Assembly: GCF_017654505.1 (NCBI RefSeq)
Contig: NC_054548.1
Location: 34,609,774 to 34,673,773, forward strand
From: Polyodon spathula
Taxonomy: Eukaryota > Chordata > Actinopteri > Acipenseriformes > Polyodontidae
Direction of reading: 5' to 3'
DNA length: 64,000 bases
Under the pieces are notes generated by a model. That model did not search any database, had not been told where the DNA came from, and was given only the letters and a program-made list of their open reading frames with translations. Position 1 is the stretch's first letter; each line of letters opens with the position of its first letter. Both the position numbers and the translations under genes were made by a program. Positions 58,777 through 64,000 of the stretch are shown one piece after another.

Positions 58777-59310
58777 GTATAGTATAAAATTATTTGTTTA
58801 TTTTGCAGACTATTTGAAAAAGAATTGAGAATAGTTAGCAGTATGTGTTTAAAGCAAGTACTTTTAAATGTATTGAAAGAAATACAGATGCTTCATATTT
58901 TGTAATTATGTACTGTTTCTAAGTACATTTAAATACATCAATAAAAAATGTAAATAAAGCAGGAGGAAAAAAAGCTTGCAGTCCCATTTGGACAGACTTA
59001 AATAAAGGTATTGTGTTTTGCAACTATTAGATGGTAATATAAGGACCTTTTCATTAAGATTATTTTTCTTCCACCAGTGTGCTAGTAATTTTTTTCATTC
59101 TTGCTAGAATCTTGCTCTTTTTTAAAGTCTGTAGCTTCCTTGTTTTGCAGACCATATTCCACCTTAAAAAAAGACAACTTGTTGTTTTTTTTCTGTTTAT
59201 TCAGTTAAAATAATTGAAAAGTAACAGCTACTATCGTGAAAATCAGTGTATTGTGAAAGAGTGGGCTCTCAACTATTCATATCGTGGAAATTTACTTTCG
59301 TTTCATCCCT

Positions 59311-60800
59311 AGTCGAAGACTTGCAGAAAATTGTATCAGGATGAAAAGAGCAACATGGCAGGTGACGAAGACGAGACGGAAAAAACGCAACCCGAGGAAG
59401 AAGTTCCAGACGTTCTACCAGAAGTGAAACATTCTATCAAACATGAATACAGGAAAGGCACCTGTACAGGGCGGCATAACGGTTTACATCATGAAAGAAG
59501 GTGATGAACTGACGAATACTGTCGCATATTACTACAGATTGTATTAAGGAAAAGAAAGTGCCAGACGACTGGAGCGCATCAGTGATACTTTACATGAGAG
59601 AGGAGATAAAGAAGACCTCTAGAACTACACACCTATTACCTTCCTATAAACTACAAAACTTTTACCAAGATACTCACCAACAGACTTCAAGATAAATTTA
59701 ACTCGGCACAATCAAATGAGCAAGCAGGATTCAGGAGTGGATTTAGCACAATGGATCATCTGCAGATGGTTCAAACCAGCGACGAGTATGAACTACCACT
59801 TTGCTTGGGATTCATCGAATATGAAAAAGACTTGACTCTGTTTACAAAAGATCTGTATTAAGCTCTGAAAAAACAAGGAATAGAGAAAACGTACAGAGAG
59901 TTGATCAGCACCATATACAAGAATGCAACATCCACAGCAAGACTCCATGAAAACAGAGACAAAGTCAAGATTAAAAAATAAGTATGTCAAGGAGATACAA
60001 TTTCACCAAAGCTCTTCATGGCCACCCTAGAAGACATTTTCAAAACAGTGAATTGGGTAAATCGAGGACTGAAGATCAATGGAGCCTGCTTGAATCACCT
60101 ACGATTTGCTGACGACATCCTCATATTTACAACATGCCCAGAAGAATTACATGAGGCTAGCATCAAAGCGGATTTGAAAGACCTGTCATGTTCAATAAGT
60201 GTACCACTCCACAGAGAACTGAAGTCAGTGAGATTAAGCTTGAAGTCAAAAACTACATATACTTAGGACAGTTTTGGCAAAGGACAACCAAATGTGCAAA
60301 ATCAACAGAAGAGCAAAAATGGGCTGAAGTGCCTTTGTAAGATTAAGCATGGTTCTGAAAGGGAAACTACTCTTATGCCTCAAGAGGAAAGTCTTCGACC
60401 AATGCGTGCTGCAAGTGCTAACTTATGGATGTGAAACCTGGACCCGCAATGCAAAAATGACTCGAATTACAAATGACTCAACTTGAGTATGGAAAGATGC
60501 ATGCTGGGAATAACAAGATGAAACAGGAAAAGGAAGGAAGGGATAAGAGCGCAAATAAAAGTATGCAATGTTATTATAAGAGCGAAAAAACTGAAATGGC
60601 AATGGACCGGACATGTAGCAAGAACAACAGACCAACGCTGGACCAAAGAGATTCTAGACTGGATCCCAAGAGATACAAAGCGACCAAGACGACCACCTCC
60701 AGGAAGATGGCAAGATATAATACCAAGCATCAGAGGAAACTTATCACTGTTGTAACACATTTTCAGAAAAAAATAAGGTATGTAAATGGTGGACATTGAC
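59311..60800 (+). mobile_element. RTE-like LINE, right half (reverse transcriptase to 3' end)
   Basis: Resumes at the duplicated agtcgaag. Recognisable RT motifs: EEVPDVLPEVKHSIKHE (59400), RGDKEDL..YTPIT (59610), a degraded region at 59700-59990, then KLFMATLEDIFKTVNW, CLNHLRFADDILIFTTCPEE (catalytic Phe-Ala-Asp-Asp, 60095-60145). The C-terminal LKWQWTGHVARTTDQRW and RRPPPGRWQDI follow (60590-60720). Several frameshifts. The 3' end passes into a T-run at about 60804-60821. The RT motif set and C-terminal Trp-X-Gly-His block are of RTE type. Confidence 0.8.
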
Positions 60801-60989
60801 AATTTTTTTTTTTTTTTTTTAAATCACTCGATCATTCATCCTTGACCATGACACATTTGAGTGGCTGTGACTGAAGCAGATGCACTTAATCACCTAATTA
60901 GTGAGACATTTGATTGGACACTGGCTATGGAGTGATTTCAGCTGTTGAATTGCAAGCTTCAATAAAAGCAATAAAGAAAATCGCAGAAA

Positions 60990-61310
60990 AAAAAAAACAA
61001 TATGCCATGTCTGTCAACAGAGCAGTGCCTTCTTGCAGTCGGCATGTTGGAGGCTGTACTGTGGCTCGCCATCTTGGGTGCTCGCAGCCAGCAATTTCAA
61101 ACCTGGTGAAACGGTGTAACCAGACACACTCTGTCAATAACAGGCCACGAACTGGGAGATCAAGAGTCACAACACCTGCCCGAGATCGACAGGTCATTTT
61201 ACAGCATCTTCGTGATGTCAGTTGTTAATCAGCACAATAAAGTCACTGCACCTGCCCTAAAACAGATTTTGTCATTTTTTGTCACTTGTTTTGTACAGGA
61301 CATTGAATAC
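60990..61310 (+). pseudogene. Tc1-like transposase N-terminal fragment
   Basis: A frame at 61050-61226 reads TVARHLGCSQPAISNLVKR, then RPRTGRSRVTTPARDRQVIL and QHLRD, the helix-turn-helix DNA-binding domain of Tc1 transposases, ending in a stop; the catalytic domain is deleted. 61227-61310 looks like the element's 3' non-coding end. Confidence 0.8.
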
Positions 61311-62278
61311 TAAAAAGGTGTTCATATGGAAATGGCCTTTTCCTTCTCGTTGTTCATAGGAACACAAACATAGGATTAACCGATGTATTCAATGTAATCA
61401 TGGTAATTGCGGAGTAGCATAACAGGAAGAGTATCAATACTGTAATGAACCTAACAACGGTAAACTGCAAAATCAGTATCCTGACCAACAGACCTCTTAT
61501 TGCAGTGACCTATCCGTCAACATGCTTTCACGGGTTAAGAGTTATACAGTGCTTGAAAATATTCTTAACTCAGATAGTTTCTTTCTCATGATTTTGTGTG
61601 GGTATGATGTTGTGTGGGTAACAGCAACGTGCGTGTTTGTGTGGCTATTATGTTAGTACAGACAAGTCAGGAATGAAGTTAATTAAATGTTAGATAACTT
61701 TCAGAGACCAGTTTATTACTGAAATGTTTAGTTTGTTTACATTTTATGAAAACCTGCATGCACATTTTTTTATGTATGTGTTGTTGACTTCAGCTGGGCA
61801 GCAAAACTGGCAAAAAACATACAGATCAGTTTAATGGTTAAAACTAAGTTTGTATAAAAGTTTGACTTGTTTACAATAGTGTGCGTCTTGGACAAGGGGT
61901 GGTTTGTGTGTAAAACACTCATGAATAGGGTTAAATGAATCTGATACTGCCATTGCAGCTGTTTTCTACTTTTAAAAATGTTAAGTTACGTAAAATATAA
62001 TGATAGTTAAACACCAATCAACAAAGAAAATAGAAACAAAGCCATTGTTGACTGTTTGCGACTGAAATAGAACCTAAAATGTATGCAAACGCCAGTCATA
62101 ATTTTATTTAAAAGCAATAGAAAGCTGCAGCATTATAAACACAAGTTCTGCAAGACGTCTATAATTGTAAAAACATATATAAACATTGCAATCTTTCGTG
62201 CTTTAACTGTATAGTTCTTTCTGTCTTTATCACTGAAACTGACATTTTGTTTGATCATCAAGCAGTCACAATACACAG
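61311..62278. other. No gene recognised; URB1 intron by position
   Basis: AT-rich with GT-rich patches. No URB1 exon or transposon found. Confidence 0.4.
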
Positions 62279-62280
62279 TA

Positions 62281-62880
62281 CAGGCAGTCCTCGCACTTAA
62301 GACACAATTGGTTCCTGAAAGTCGCGTTGTAAGTCGAAGCACATTTTCCCATAGGAACAATGTTATAAATTGGAATTATGTTCCTGACTCTTCAGCCAGA
62401 TAATGTAGTTTTACAAAAATGACTCGTTATATTGTACTCGTGCAAGTATGTATTTAAATCTTTACACTCAGCCCGGTGATTACACGTATATTACTGAGAC
62501 ACCTACCTGGCTTGTTTAACAGTACAGACTCTGTGCTTTCCAATGACGCATTCAGTGTGTGTGTGGTACTCCTAGCAGGAAATACGATCACCTGAAGCTA
62601 AGCCCCTCATCATGTGACAGAGTTCACAGCTTAGGTTTCATTTTGAATCAATTGCTGTTATCAGACATTGTTAACAGCAAATAAAAAAAAACAAAAAAAA
62701 AAACGCTAGCCTAAGTCAGGACAACCACATGTACTGCCGTTCGGACACCAAGCGTGCGCACATGACGCATGGCTCAGGTCTCCGAGTGTCGTAAATGCCG
62801 TATCGATGTTGTAAAGTCAAAGCAGAGTAATAATGCAAAAGAGTCGTAAGTGCCGTGCGTCGTAAGTCGAGGATTGCCTG
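62281..62880. mobile_element. Pogo/Tigger-type MITE
   Basis: 600 bp starting CAGGCAGTCCTCGCACTTA and ending with the inverted GTCGAGGATTGCCTG, flanked by TA (62279-62280 and 62881-62882). Internal arms share CGTCGTAAGTCGA/TCGCGTTGTAAGTCGAAG. No transposase coding. Confidence 0.8.
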
Positions 62881-63329
62881 TACACTTCATAATGCTCTTC
62901 CCTGAGCTGTTGAATATACTACAGAGTCGGGTGAATGTCGTACTGTGTGTGCCGTTGTGGTGTTATTTTGCAGTATGTGTTAAAACGTGGTTGCCCGAGC
63001 ATATGCAACTGATTTTAGCTCGGAAAACAAGGAAACACCCATCTGAACGGGGGACGATGTACCGAATTTGTCCCTTTTTAAAGCTTGTTTTAGTATAATT
63101 TTTTTCACAATTCAAAAACATATGTGACTTTAACTGATGAGCAAGAAATTGGGTTATCTAAAATTGTAAATATACAATTTTGTGGGTGAGCTACAGTTGT
63201 GTCTTGTTCATAGTGATTTGTGTAGTCGTCAATCACAACACTTCCAAATCATCATACCCTTAATTGGAGCCTTGTATGGCCGGAGATCTAATTTTAAAAG
63301 GTGTCAATATAACTTTGTGAATAGGATGG

Positions 63330-63423
63330 CTGCAGGGGTGATGTCAGACCAGGGAAATGAAACCAAAACAAGTAATGGTGGGGCGAAACTGAGACGCTAC
63401 GGTGCTCAGTGTTTATTAAATAA

Positions 63424-63472
<49 letters not shown>

Positions 63473-63560
63473 AGGATTACAAAACAAAACACTTTCAAAA
63501 CAAAAGGGCAGGTTGGCCAAGAACAAACAAAAAATAATTTGAATAACCAAACAAGTATCA
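63330..63560 (-). mobile_element. LTR fragment, copy 4 of the 825-1399 family, with A47 tract
   Basis: GATGTCAGACCAGGGAAATG and GCTCAGTGTTTATTAAAT correspond to the minus-strand form seen at 4147-4235. The site equivalent to TGACGTCA reads TGATGTCA. A 47-base A run (63425-63471) interrupts it. Confidence 0.5.
63425..63471. repeat. Poly(A) tract, 47 bases
   Basis: Uninterrupted A homopolymer inside the LTR fragment. Confidence 0.98.
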
Positions 63561-64000
63561 CTCTGTAGCAATTGTTTTAAGCTTTCTGTGTTTTTAATTG
63601 CCACGTCACAAACAATAATACAGCTTTTCGCCAGTCATACGTTTACAACTAAACCACAATAATAATAATAATAATCATAATAATAGAATACAATACACAG
63701 AGGGCAGGCACCCTGCCACAGCCTTTTATAAATTATCATAAGAGATGTGTATTTTAAGTGCATTAGGCTTTGAAAGTCTCAATTCTCCAAGTGGAGTCCA
63801 CACAAGTTTTTTTGTTTGTTTGGTTTATTTTTATCATAGGGATGCAGTACAGTATAGTGTAGTTGTGCAAACATTTTAATATTCTGTATTTTTTTTTCTT
63901 TTGCGATTTGCACTAAACTCTTGAACAGTTACAATATTTCTGACAACTGATACTGTCTTTGGCTTTGGTGTATATTATGAATGGGTGTAATGGAAATATT
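63561..64000. other. No gene recognised
   Basis: AT-rich end of the window with a short (AAT)n near 63656-63690. No exon seen. Confidence 0.5.

Larger units (their letters stand above)
57549..59310 (+). mobile_element. hAT transposon inserted in the RTE LINE
   Basis: Left end ATGGGGATGAAACGACTTT, right end (inverted) AGGGATGAAACGAAAGTA, flanked by a perfect 8 bp duplication AGTCGAAG (57541-57548 and 59311-59318). ACGATA/TATCG motifs repeat near both ends. Near 58440-58520, after removing a nested element, a frame reads GKSTTTKAGTTSNM and RTWHPVE, which resembles a BED zinc finger of hAT transposases. The rest of the transposase is absent. It also contains the exon-like segment 58670-58776. 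Confidence 0.85.

Noticed and set aside
60473..60799. 108-codon frame rich in Lys and Thr as a gene
   Set aside because: It runs out of frame with the LINE C-terminus (LKWQWTGHVA), which explains the region better.

Overview
The window looks like nuclear DNA of a non-mammalian vertebrate, most likely a ray-finned fish. It holds the 5' parts of two vertebrate genes, split into exons with GT-AG introns, in a very dense background of Tc1/mariner, hAT, L2, RTE, DIRS, Ty3/gypsy and other transposons. The gag-like region with several CCHC knuckles and Glu-Glu-Leu-Pro repeats reminded me of gag genes of non-teleost fishes such as sturgeons, but I cannot fix the species. There are no bacterial-type operons, CRISPR arrays or rRNA/tRNA genes that I can support.

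Genes. URB1 (nucleolar pre-ribosomal-associated protein 1, Npa1 family) starts at 41210 on the + strand. Eleven coding exons (41210-55069) encode the first 502 residues, all phases agree, and the gene runs off the right edge. EVA1C begins at 23437 on the - strand: one signal-peptide exon (23341-23437) is visible and the rest lies beyond the left edge. The two genes are divergent with about 17.8 kb between start codons, the same head-to-head order as on human chromosome 21. Bases 1-23340 are therefore probably EVA1C intron 1.

Layout. 1-7078: nested transposons, including a hAT element (2957-6602) that contains an L2 LINE that contains a solo LTR. 7079-16344: a 9.3 kb minisatellite built from (CA)n plus a 20-base core, interrupted at least eight times by islands whose core is the base-by-base complement of the main core WITHOUT reversal. 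This is the strangest signal in the window. 17950-20940: decayed gag-like gene followed by an L2 LINE. 23341-23560: EVA1C exon 1. 25047-26370: a DNA transposon with 72 bp identical terminal repeats. 26850-27960: DIRS-like tyrosine-recombinase retrotransposon remnant. 29616-37000: LTR elements, including a Ty3/gypsy element whose integrase precedes reverse transcriptase (Gmr1-like order). 37724-39380: a Tc1 element between (TA)n runs. 41040-55069: URB1 promoter and exons 1-11, with a hAT in intron 7 and a Tc1 in intron 9. 56470-60800: an RTE-like LINE split by a hAT element that is itself split by a second hAT; the first hAT also holds a possible URB1-like exon. 60800-64000: Tc1 and pogo-type fragments and an LTR fragment.

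The only plausible functional genes here are URB1 (60S ribosomal subunit assembly) and EVA1C (membrane receptor-type protein). Every other coding trace is mobile-element debris. Coordinates of transposon ends are read by eye from terminal repeats and target duplications, and are approximate where stated.
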